64,000 nt of DNA, taken from positions 80,700-144,699 of the forward strand of contig JAQFWX010000092.1 of NCBI GenBank assembly GCA_027605045.1, read 5' to 3'. Positions 49,140 to 59,591 of this stretch are shown one piece after another. How positions within the stretch are numbered: the first letter of the stretch is position 1; each line of letters begins with the position of its first letter. The position numbers and the translations under genes were made by a program. The stretch is from Phallus indusiatus (taxonomy: Eukaryota; Basidiomycota; Agaricomycetes; Phallales; Phallaceae). The notes below the pieces were generated by a model, which saw only the letters and a program-made list of their open reading frames with translations, searched no databases and had not been told where the DNA came from.

Positions 49140-49732
49140 TTTACTCCTATCGTCAGGCTTTCGCTTAGTTCGGATAATGATCAGTGCCAAAACTGTTCTA
49201 TGACGAGACGAGACGATCAGTCTAGTGTGTCTTGGTTGTACAATTATTGTGAATAACTATTTTCAGAGAATAAAAAGGCATTACGGTCACTTTCACCTGC
49301 GGTGTAGTACAAAGATCCGAGCTTTGATCGATTAAAATGTCTTTTTTTGAAGGGCGGTTAGATATAAACTGTTTTCTTAGAAAAACTCGAAGAAACTCCA
49401 CTGGATATCAGAACACCTCGTAGACTAGTTTAAACCGGCAACAAATAAGCGGCGTATACATTTTAAATAGGGAGTCGCAATGGGATCTAGCTACATACTT
49501 CCCTATCTCGATGAAAACACATGAAACGGGAGCCTATGCAGGGTAGATTCAATGGATAGCGGGTGGCACATTAGGTTTGCCGCGTACTACCGTGTACCGA
49601 AAAAAAGAACGAATTCTATTGATTAGCCAGAGGTATTTTTTTTAACAAGTTGGCGTTTGACAAATATCAAAGGGTTTGATTATTAGGGTCCGGGATAGAA
49701 TGGACACAGGAAGAACTAAATATACTGAATAC
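49140..49732. other. 3' flank of S41 copy A
   Basis: 590 bp without coding potential, ending at the target-site duplication of the retroelement. Confidence 0.4.
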
Positions 49733-49751
49733 TGAATGATTGGTGGAGCTT
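49733..49751. repeat. Target-site duplication, left copy
   Basis: The string TGAATGATTGGTGGAGCT plus one T occurs here and again at 51783-51801, exactly flanking the retroelement. The match is perfect over 18 nt; the nineteenth T merges with the poly-T tract. Confidence 0.88.
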
Positions 49752-51782
49752 TTTTTTTTTTTTTTTTTTTGTGGAGCTATGGTCGATAAAGTATTTAGAC
49801 ATAGTCTAGCATTTACAGACAGCTGGAGAATCACGCTTGGTGACCTGGAAATAAACTTGTTACGTGGACCTAATTGCACGAATACCGTTGACGCTCTTCA
49901 GGGGAAAAATGCTGTTACGCACGCCTCATTCTGAGGCAGTGTGGGACTCATGGCGGGCGTCCTCTTATCATACCCACTAAAAAACCCCTGATGCTGTCCT
50001 GTGTTAGGTGTTTGATTTGGTCGTTATGGAGCGCCGGGCCCCAGATTGCTTGGATTTGTTTGATCTTCTTGGACTTTTTCCCGTATTTGGGATGTGTAGC
50101 TCTTATATCGAAGTGGATGCGTTCGGTAAAGGTGTTAGTCCAAAGGTTGGTGAGTTCAGCTCTTGATGGTATTTTTTCTGGGTTTGATTCATGTTCGATT
50201 TTCCACTTACATCTTACTTTCCAGTGTAGGAAGGCTGTTTCTGACATGAGAATGGTGTATAGGCTTGATTTCCCGCCTATTGTTCTATTATTGTTGTCTT
50301 TGAAATTGACTGTTGTGCATCCTAGAATGGTCCCGAGATTTTTCTCCGGCCATAAATATCCGGCTTGTTCCCAAAGCTTTTTTGTTAGGTTCCACAAGGT
50401 GTTGTAGCTTATGGCATCACATTCCGTCAGTATGTGTATCATGGATTCAGTGGTCATACAGCTTTGGCAGAGGCCGTTGTTTTCCGCGCCGCTGATGTGT
50501 TTCCAGAATTTTCCTACTTTGTAGGCGTCATGTAAGGATTTCCACAAGAAATGTTGGGTTTCTTTGCTTAAGTTTTTGTTTTTTATGGATTTCCAGAGTC
50601 GTTCCGTGGTTGGGGATTCACCCGTTGTGATTTCAAGGTTTGTTTTGACTATGTCAAGCATTATTTCGGTCTTATGCCGTTCCTCATAGCTCCTTTGTTT
50701 AATGAGGGCTTTATAGATGAGTGCTTGCGTTGCGGTTGCCAGTTTCAGTCCTCTGATCTTATGGGATATTGGGACTTCGAGGTTTATTAGGTCGTCATGG
50801 CCCTTTTGGAGGCCTTCGGTCGCTAGTTCGTCTGCCGCTTCATTTCCTTCAATACCAGCGTGGCCTTTCACTTTCCTGAAGGTTGTCGTGGAGTTACGTG
50901 AGTTTAACCACGCCATTAGTGCCTGTAGTATTTCACTATTGGCATTTCTGGTCCACCCTTCGTCTTCATTTTTTCTGCATGTTTGGTAATTTGGTCTATG
51001 GCGTATTGGGAGTCCGTTCTTATTTCTAGGTCTTCGTCTTTGGGGGTCATTTGTAGGAGTTTCAGGATTGCTATAAGTTCGCCGGCATTGTTGGTGTTAA
51101 ATCTAGGGGGCAATTTAATTGCCGAGTTTTTAGGGTGGTCTTTTCCGAACCAAATGCCTCCCGCCGCAGTCGCATTATCGCATCCGTTGTTGATGCACGC
51201 TCCATCGGTGTATGCGATGGTCTTAGTTCTTTGGGGTGGAACATTTTCTCTTGTGAGTTGTACGTTTGATGGTTCAGTTTTTTTGGTTATTATTCGGAAG
51301 CCTTCGTAGATTGTTTTCAACGTAATGTTATGGCGGAATTGGACTGCAGGTTCTGCATCCTCGTTCTCTTCTTCGTCTGTGTCGTCTACCCTTGGTATTT
51401 GCTCGTTTTGGGGGGTTTCTGGGTTCCATTTTGGTGGCAGTAAGGTGAGAATTTTGGACATTGCTTTCCGACATGTTGATGGGTTATTACACCCGGTTTC
51501 TTTTATTTGTCTGCAGGGTTGACATTGACATTCTTTGTTTTGGGTGTGGTCATTCGGTAGCACTTGTACTGTGAACCGGTAGGCGTCACCTACGGTCGCA
51601 ATGTGGTGGCATGTACGGAGACATATCCTGGAGCCCATATTCCAGCCAATTTTAGTTTTTTCCAGTGCCGCGTGGTGCCATATCGGCATAGCTAATTTGA
51701 CTTCTTGAGAGATTTCAAGGCCATCAATTACAGTCCCATATTTGAGTGCGGTTGTGATCATTCGTTTTATGTTGCTGGGTAT
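49750..51782 (-). mobile_element. 5'-truncated non-LTR (LINE-type) retrotransposon
   Basis: The element is inserted in minus orientation. A 21-nt poly-T run (49750-49770) is the plus-strand image of its 3' poly-A tail, and 18-19 bp direct repeats flank it. Its ~180 bp 3' UTR (49771-49947) is followed by an ORF whose product carries an RNase H domain and a downstream C-x2-C-x7-H-x4-C zinc knuckle. The reverse-transcriptase and endonuclease parts are missing because the 5' end stops at 51782. Poly-A tail, TSD and 5' truncation together are the mark of target-primed reverse transcription. The perfect TSD suggests a recent insertion. The sequence type is the LINE group with C-terminal RNase H common in Agaricomycetes. 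Confidence 0.9.
49948..51782 (-). pseudogene. RNase H / zinc-knuckle C-terminal fragment of LINE ORF2, frameshifted
   Basis: Two overlapping openings (51761-50916 and 50916-49948, both open) are parts of one protein. The first has AYTDGACINNG, FNTNNAGELIAILKLL and IRTDSQYAIDQI, giving the D, E and D catalytic residues of type 1 RNase H. The second carries the fourth site in KGHAGIEGNEAADELATEG and then a zinc knuckle (CQSCMTTESMIHILTEC). The frame breaks in a run of six A (plus-strand T, 50969-50974). A seven-A run would restore the usual helix, so a one-base loss, real or an assembly error in the homopolymer, explains it. The N-terminal RT core is absent. It is non-functional for autonomous transposition. 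Confidence 0.82.
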
Positions 51783-51801
51783 TGAATGATTGGTGGAGCT
51801 T
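51783..51801. repeat. Target-site duplication, right copy
   Basis: Identical to 49733-49751. It marks the 5' (truncated) end of the LINE insertion. Confidence 0.88.
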
Positions 51802-52198
51802 ACTATAATACAATCGAGGCAATGGCCGCCCCCGACTGGCTTGCTATAGAAAAAAATAAACAGCTGAGCACAGCAATCTCCTCATGATACAGATCGACCA
51901 GGATATTATTGAAGGTAAGCCTAGTTTGATAATACAAACGCCGTGGTTAATGCAGAAAACAAACACTTTTGATACCTTTGGAGCGTCGTCGTCATCCACG
52001 GGCATGGAAATCCGAGCTCCTTTACCGAATGATATTTTGTTATCCCTCACCGAACCGCCCTCATAGCGATGTCGTCTTTCAAAGACAGGGTCAACTTGAA
52101 ACCATCATCAAAGCACGGGCAAATTTGCCGAGATTATGGACGTTGTCCTATAAAATGCTCATTGTCATGGTCTACTTTGCATCTGTCAAAGGAGAGAA
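51802..52198. other. Promoter region of S41 copy B
   Basis: About 400 bp between the retroelement and the start of copy B. ORFs of 60-90 codons overlap here on both strands without motifs. A TATAAAA element at about 52149-52155 lies 45 bp before the ATG. Confidence 0.45.
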
Positions 52199-55100
52199 AT
52201 GGCATTGCCTAGCGCTATCAAATTCGTGGCTTTGTTAACTTTCATAGCATCTGGCGCATGGGCCGCGCCACGTGCCAACGATCCTTGTGTAAAAGTCGCG
52301 GGTAAATCTTTCGTCGCGCCTGTCGATGCTCTAGCCTGTCTCAAGTCTTTTCCGTTTAACGAAACCATAAGGCAGAATGTGTTAGCTGTTGGTGCGTATT
52401 TATATCATCATAATATATTCTTATACAGTATATGAACAATTGTTAAGTCTCCGGAGTCTTCGATTTTTATACTTTCGAAGCTTATTATCTCAATTCGCCC
52501 CCACCGTTCCAAGAAAGTACCACTGACATTCGTGCCGAAATTCAAAGAATCAACAACACCAACTACGAAGTAAGTGCACCAATTTTCTCATATTGATAGA
52601 CGAGCTGAAACAGTTCCAGACGGATTATGATTTCAATAAAGACCTTTATCAATTTATAACTATGATGAATGATGGTCATACCCGTAATAGAGTTTTCTCA
52701 CTATTAGCTTGATAAAATACTAATATCTTTTTACGTAGGTTGGTTGCCCGCATGTTATTGGTCTGCTTACCAGAATATTCTCCCGGCTCCACATGTGATA
52801 GTATGTGCTTGCATGCACTCTAACCAAAGCATTCAGATTTGTTTAAACTATTTACAGCTAGAAGTGGACGGCGCTCAGAATGTTTATGTTGCTCCCGATT
52901 CAGTGGAATATCTTTCACAACTTGGTCCCGACTTCCTTTCTTATTTCGAAGATCTGGATTTCAACTGGCAACGACTCGCTGGCGCAAAAGTACTAAATAT
53001 CAATGAACTCGACCCTTTTGATTATATTGATGCTATCGCGCACAATACCAGTGGGAATTACCTAGATCACGGTGTTCGAGTCAACAGTGTTGTCTCCGGC
53101 TATCGAATCGGCTCCACTAATGCTTACTCTCAACGACTCGGAGATTTGGCAGGACCCTCCTTTCCTGAACCAGCAAGTCTTAGACTTACGTTGAAACTAG
53201 TGAACAAGACTGAACCCGAGACCTTCGATGTTCCATACGCTGCGTCATTCCTGGGCACCCCTTTCACGGACGGGTCCTCTTAGTAGGTCTTTACTGGAAT
53301 AAAAAAAATATTGAGCTAACTTTTTCTTTAGCTGGGAGAACAATTGTGCAGCCAATAATGCTACAAATGGAATAGACTTCTCTAACCAAGATGGACTGGC
53401 ATCAACACGCACTAGCGATTTAGTATCACGGCACCCCGGGGCTCGGCGTCGGCGAGCCTCGGGTAAAATGGTTGATGGTTCTACGGGGCCTATCGCGCTT
53501 CCAAGTCGATTCCAGCCTAGTGTGCCGACCATTGCTGGAGGATCAGGGGTAGCGAAATCATATATTCTACCCGACAAGAAAACTGGTGTTTTGTTTATCG
53601 GGAGCTTTGAGCCAGATGACGAAAAGACGTTTCAACAAGATATCGATACCTCAGTCAGGACTTTTAAGAAGGCGGGTGTAACGCAGATGATCGTGGACGT
53701 CACTGCAAATGGAGGTTCGTTGTATAGATTTAGTGGTATTATTTGGCGAACTCAGTTGGAAGCAGGTGGACTGGTCTGTCTAGGCCTCTGGCTTCATGAA
53801 TATCTCGCTGGTTCTGACAAAGTACCAGTTCAGCCGTAAGTTCCCTCGCCCTTTGGTAGAGAAAGCTTGTTAAAATCGATTTCAGGGGCTTCCAATCATC
53901 CGTGCGGGCCAACACGCTTGCTCAAAAAATTATCAAGAGTGACATCGCACGAAACATTACACCTGATGAGGTCAGTCAATCGTTTATCTGCGGATATTAC
54001 AAAATGCAAGTTACCTGTAGGCTTTTTACGCTCCATCGACCTGGGCATCAGTTCCGAATGACGTCGCGTTTGACAACAATCATAATTATATCACCCCCCC
54101 TTTACCATTCTCCATTAACGGAGAAAGCCAGCCCACTTCTCAAAGGTTTTTTGTAAGTGTATACTCTTTCATAGTCCAATTCAGTCCAACAAACTGCACG
54201 AGAAAGGATATTTGTGATGCAAATTTTTCCGTCCCTTTCCCCAAAGAACCGCCGGTGCCTCTAAAGTGAGTTTTCATCCTGTCATCACGAAACAAGTGTC
54301 TTGAACATGTTTTTAGTAAAATAGTGATTGGTGAGTCTCCTTATCTTGTCTTCAAGTAGCGAACTTCGAACTGGAGCATAGTCGGTAATGGAAATTGCGC
54401 CTCCACCTGCGCCCTATTTACCACTTTAATGCACGAGTTGCACGGAGTTAGAAATATTATTTTTGGCGGAAAGGTGTGTTTAGATTTATCTGAATGCGAT
54501 ACAATTCTCATGTCCTGTTTAGCCTGGGGAGCGATTACAGTACAAGGGATTGGCAGGAAATCAGGTGTTAGAATGGGCGGATCTTGACTCGGAAATAAAG
54601 GTACCGAAAGATCAACCTATTCTCGCATGAGACTGACGATGGGACAGACAGCACATGTAAAAGATGTAAGCTTTCGCATGAAACGATGCATCATATGAAT
54701 TCAGCCGTTTTTAGGATCCCTTAGCTCCACCGGATTTGTACGTCATGGTATCTACATTCACAGGGTAAACAACTGATCTCTTCTATAGAATTGTGAATGC
54801 CAACATGAGGTATGTGCATATTTTTTATTTTGTTTGATTGTTTGTGAAACAATGAAATGCAGGATAAATTGGAGAACAGGTCCGTCTCTCACTAATAATA
54901 CTTGTCTTTTTTACCACGTTGGTATAGCATACAGCTTTCTCGACGAAGCGAAGCCCATTGGTAAACTAAATCGCTGTTATTATACATATGCATCTAATAT
55001 TTTTCTTTCAGCGTACGTCTCGGAATTGGCTTCGGGTAAGTTTCATCCTAGCAATTCGCGCAGTATAATGGTCTTGACCGACTTATACATATACAGTTCA

Positions 55101-55212
55101 ATTCCCATACACTCCGGAAACGTACAATAATCCCCAAGCAGTCTGGTAAGTCAGCTGATTGTATTTAAAAGTCGCTCATTTGACATTATTGAAAATTAGG
55201 GAGTTTGTGTGA
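52199..55212 (+). CDS. S41-family secreted peptidase, copy B (tandem paralogue)
   Basis: It starts at ATG 52199 and ends at TGA 55210-55212. It has the same exon plan and nearly the same protein as copy A: signal peptide FVALLTFIASGAWA, then PCVKVAGKSFVAPVDALACL, NVYVAPDSVEYLSQLGPDFL, HNTSGNYLDHGVRVNSVVSG, VTQMIVDVTANGGG and the presumed active site GNGNCASTCALFTTLM, ending NNPQAVWEFV. The intron matching copy A's GC-AG intron has a normal GTGTGT donor here (54474). Differences cluster in surface loops, including RRRRASG near 53450-53460 where copy A has TRRMRAN. I found no frame break, so both copies look functional. A recent tandem duplication predating the LINE insertion is the simplest history. 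Confidence 0.82.
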
Positions 55213-55459
55213 GTGTTACAATATTTTTACAGTTGTCCCAGGCTTTCGCTGAGCTCAGGTAATGATCAGCGCGAAGACTGTATTCTGACGGGGAAACTCA
55301 GTCTAGTACTTTTCAATCTACACTCAGCATATATGTATTTATTCTTCAGAAATGAGAGCGTATTATTTAGTAATATTCAGTACAGATCGTGAAATTCAGA
55401 GTCTTTATTTCGCGGCATTTTCCGGTCGTCGCTTACATCAGACACAACTCTTTGAGTCT

Positions 55460-57754
55460 ATGTCATTTCCGCCCTTGAACCGTAATGAGGCTGAAAACGA
55501 ACAATTCAATACCAGGCAATTGGAAGAAGTAGCTGGTATAGGAGATGTCTCATATATAGTGGATAGTCCAGATAATTCATTCGGGTTCGATCCTCAGGTT
55601 TTCATGGAACAACTGGGCATACGCCCTACCGAAGACGAACATGAACCTGTTCAGCGTAGTGAAGAGGAAAACCATTCCGGGGATGATTTGGCCGACGCGG
55701 ACGATGCGTTATCCGATGACCTGACGAACGCCTTGCATTTAGATACCTCGGCTAATCCTATAACGAGCATCAGCATACCCGAATCAGCGGCCACGGGCTC
55801 GCCGCACTCCTCCCTCAGGTCTGGGACAATGCCTTTGGCACTTCCCGATGATGATGACAACGAAAACATATCAGCCATGACCGATGAATTAAAGGCTATA
55901 ACCATGAATACAACAATATCTGAACCTCCGCCGGACACTACAGAGCACGAAGGTCAGCCGACACTCTTACTGCTATGTAGATTTCATTTAACATTAAGCT
56001 TCTTTGACAGATTCGTCTCCAAGAAACGCTACCGAAAGCTTCGTTTACACCGCATCGGATCGCTCCACAATACAATCTCGTGCGGGAGTTGAAAGTGTCA
56101 GTCCATCCGTTGCAAGTCCCTCCGAGTCCAGCGGGAGACGACCGTCTACGTCTATTCAGTCCTCCATGATACAGAAAGTCGTTTCCAAAACACGACCCGC
56201 CCATTTGCCTCCCAAACAGAAAGATGAGGATATGAAACACAATAAAGAGTGGGAGGAGATGATGCAACGTAGTCGTATGTCAGGTACGTATTTCGAACAC
56301 ATCCTTCCGTTACACGACCTATCTTCGGTGTTTAATCTTGGAGTTTTTCCCCCATAATTACACAGAACAAGCTCGATTAACTGAATCACAGAACCGTCGA
56401 CTGAGTCGTGAATCGGCTATAGAAGCTAACACCGCTCAATGGGAACGTACTGTTTTGCCCGATTGGAAGAAAGCTATCAAGGACCCAGAAATACAAAAAC
56501 TGTGGTGGAAAGGTATTCTTTTCCATAACCCATGTAAAATGGCCGATCCCCGTTTATCTTTTCTTTCTTAGGTATTCCTCCCAAACTTCGAAGTGTCATG
56601 TGGGAAAGGGTAGTTGGTAACCCTTTGGCGCTCAGTAAAGGTACATTATCTATGTTGAATTCATGCGTTACATTATTCCCGAGAGATAAGTTTACACCAG
56701 ATGCGTATTCGTCCTGTTTATCGCGCGCCAAAAACCTTCTTTCATCCAGACGATTCCCGACCACTGCGCTTTCTCTAATTGAATCGGACATCTCGACCAC
56801 CTTGCCTCAATTACATATTTTCCATCGTCATTACGGTCCATTGTATGAAGATCTTTATCATTTGCTATGCGCCTGGGTCGTAGCAAGAGCCGATGAGGGT
56901 TTAGGATATGTAGAAGGCATCGCCAAGGTACGAAACAATCCACTGAATACTACCCGCTTTGGCTTTATTAAAGTAAACCAGATAGGTGGAATGCTACTTC
57001 TGAATCTGAGTAGTCCGAATCAAGCTTTTATGGTCCTGCGGAATCTTTTAGAAAAAAGCTGTTTACGTGCTTTCTATGGTGGTCACGAAGCACGCGATGA
57101 TGTAAGTAGCATTGCCAAATTCCGGAACTTACATCTCATGATTTATTCTCGTGTAAGGTTGAGGCATACTATCGGTATGTCAATATCTCCGTCTACAGAC
57201 AGTATATTAATGTATAATTAATAGGATCTTCGATACCTTGTTAGCAGATACTATGCCAAAAGGTTAGGCACCATACCTCGATGATGAAAAGCTTCGAACT
57301 TTAGCTGACTTTGTTTTACATAGTTTATTTCAATTTTAAGCAGTATCAAATATCCCCCGCAGAATATTTACCTGATTGGATTATCCCGTTATTCCTAAAC
57401 CATCTTCCCATTGAAGCGTGCTCTCGGATATGGGATGTATGGCTTGTGGAAGGTGATTCCTTTCTGTTCAGGACTTCACTTGCACTGTTGGCTGCGATTG
57501 AGAGCAGGCTCTTCTTTCCGGACCGCGAAGAATTGCTTGCTGTGCTGAAGGGCGAAAACCGGGCAGCTTTGGAAATAGCCAAAAGAGAGCAACGGTGTCC
57601 TTCTTCGCAGATGGATCAAAAATATGTTATTCCGCGATACGAAATATATGGGTTAAACGAGGAAATTGTATGGGAACGAGTGATGGAGACTACGGAATGG
57701 TGGAAGGAGAGCACCTGGCAACGCTTATTACTGCGCGAGTTGCCGGATGCGTAG
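55460..57754 (+). CDS. TBC (Rab-GAP-like) domain protein, possibly catalytically inactive
   Basis: A multi-exon gene; ATG 55460 (MSFPPLNRNEAENEQ) is preferred to the in-frame 55352. The first ~270 residues are acidic and disordered, followed by a short helix rich in Glu and Arg. The TBC domain starts at WWKGIPPKLRSVMWERVVGN and includes LIESDISTTLPQLHIF, YEDLYHLLCAWVVARADEGL, GYVEGIAKVGGMLLLNL, FYGGHEARDDVEAYYRIFDT, PKVYFNFKQYQISPAEYLP and HLPIEACSRIWDVWLVEGD, with stop 57752-57754. Active TBC domains use Arg in IxxDxxR and Gln in YxQG; here the motifs read IESDIST and YVEG. Rab binding may remain, but GAP activity is doubtful. Confidence 0.88.
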
Positions 57755-57971
57755 TTGGATCCTCAATTTATGATTCGGGTTTCCTGTTTGAGTTAAGTAC
57801 TATTAGTATTATTACATATCAAATGGATGTTTCTTTACAGGCTGTATGGTGAAAGTATCTGATATACATGCGTACATAGATAGATAGAAGTAACATTTAT
57901 ACAAATTAATATATACTTATATATATCCGGTCAGGTATATTAAATTCAAAAGAACAACAATGAAAAGACGA

Positions 57972-58783
57972 TTATTGTCTTGCCAGCCGTTCAAAATATA
58001 GCGTGAGTTTGCGAACATCTGGGCATACAGCCAAGCGAAGCCGCTCGTGTTCAGGATAAGAGCGAACTGTATTCTCGAGCCAGTCCTGTGTTAAATGCTT
58101 TCTGCCGACATCTCTATGAATCTTGGCGACCTGATCTCGTAAGAGCTTCCATTTGAGCACGCGCATGATAGGAAACAAGTTTGATGAGATGTGGGTTGGA
58201 ATTCCTGGCTTAAAGTCCGGTAACACCATACTTGGAGTGATACGAACATTGCTTCCGAAAGAACTAGACGAGCGGGTCTGAAGCATGTTGTTAACAGAAC
58301 GTTTGGCGAAAGCAGTATTGATGCGACGGATTGACCAATAAGATTTGACCGACTACGAATGAAAGTTAGGATTTACTATCAGCCGCAAGAGGGATCCGCA
58401 TGATACCTGGTCAGAATAGAGATAAAGACCAAAGCGCCACCTCGCGTGGAGAGATACACCACTCATCACGCCTCGCTGGATAAGGTCGGGTATGGTTGGG
58501 CGTATATTATCATCGGAGAAAAGGGAGTGATTAATACGAGAAGGTGTAGTAACGTGAACGCGAAGACGATGCAATCCCGCATCAGACGCGACTTCACGAA
58601 GCACGGGGGAAATAGCTGATAAATTGTTTAAATCTGGAATATCTAGGAAAGTTACTAGAAAAAAAAGAGTGAATATATCAATGAGGTAAATTGCGAATAG
58701 AAACTTCTGTCGAAAAGAAAGCTATAAAAGCAGTCGTTCTCACAGATATAATACAGCACTTCACGTGGCAGCTCCAACAGCAT
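57972..58783 (-). CDS. F-box-like protein
   Basis: Three exons on the minus strand. Exon 1 (from 58783) encodes MLLELPREVLYYI and joins to LTFLDIPDLNNLSAISPVLR across an intron ending near 58655. Together these give an F-box-like LPxEVL-x-I-x-x-L motif. The remainder (HARWRFGLYLYSDQ, SVKSYWSIRRINTAF, ..YFERLARQ) has no recognised repeat domain and stops at 57974-57972. F-box proteins of this mushroom-expanded type bind Skp1 in SCF complexes; the target is unknown. It is convergent with the TBC gene. Confidence 0.75.
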
Positions 58784-59591
58784 TGAATTTGGGTTATTGG
58801 AAAGACGAGGTGAAAGGACGAAAGGCGTTAGAACACTTGAGGTGTTTTATAAAAAACACGTTGCTGAGGGAGAGAAGAAAGGAGACAATGGCGCTGCGCG
58901 CCTCGCCGGTTACTTCCGCAGGAGTCCGAGTGGTTACAGGAGGAAGACTATTCCAGGTTTAATTGGAAATTAGGAGCTCGTCCACAGTATCACTGTCAAT
59001 GCGAGTAATGAACAATGGATAGTACGCGATGCAGCAGCACCAAGTGGCTGCCAGACAAAGGACGGATTCAATTGTCGATCATGGCGCACTACGTCACATG
59101 CGATCACTCTGCCGTTTGCTTCCGACTGCTCTGAAGACGGTAATTCTATGTATTTTGTTAATAACTATAATAATGGCTGGTGATAGTCTGTGATTGCGAA
59201 CATTTTCATGATATGTATCGACAGACTTTGCTACGGGCTACGGAATTTCGGGCGTTTGTATATATCAATGTTTCCATGAGAGTTTATTACGCGCTCGAAT
59301 TTAGCCAAATTTCTCCAAGCTCCAAGTTCTCGAGTTGCAAGTTCCAACTCAGCTTGCACTTCACATACAAAACGTAACTAGGGTCGTCATTTATTATCTT
59401 TCACCCGAGGACATAAGCAACCGGTGGCTGAAACGGTGTGCACTGGTTTTGCAAATGATGGTGAGACTTATTGCCTGCATGGCCGATCAGCTTCCTGGCC
59501 AATTTCCTCCACAACAACCTTAACCAAACTATTAGATACTGGCCTTCTTCCTGTTTTGCACTCTTTTTGCTCAATAATAATTCGCCACGAA
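58784..59591. other. Intergenic region, CorA promoter and leader
   Basis: About 800 bp between two divergent genes. The frame continuous with the CorA ORF extends upstream to 59424 but starts with a peptide lacking any family pattern, so it is read as leader. No other feature was recognised. Confidence 0.4.

Noticed and set aside
49771..49790. GTGGAGCT directly after the poly-T tract, echoing the TSD
   Set aside because: Only 8 bp match, so it is probably chance or part of the element 3' end; it does not change the TSD assignment.
55352..55459. Upstream in-frame ATG of the TBC gene
   Set aside because: The extra 36 residues have no recognised pattern, and MSFPPLNR at 55460 is a more usual start for this fungal family. 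Not excluded.
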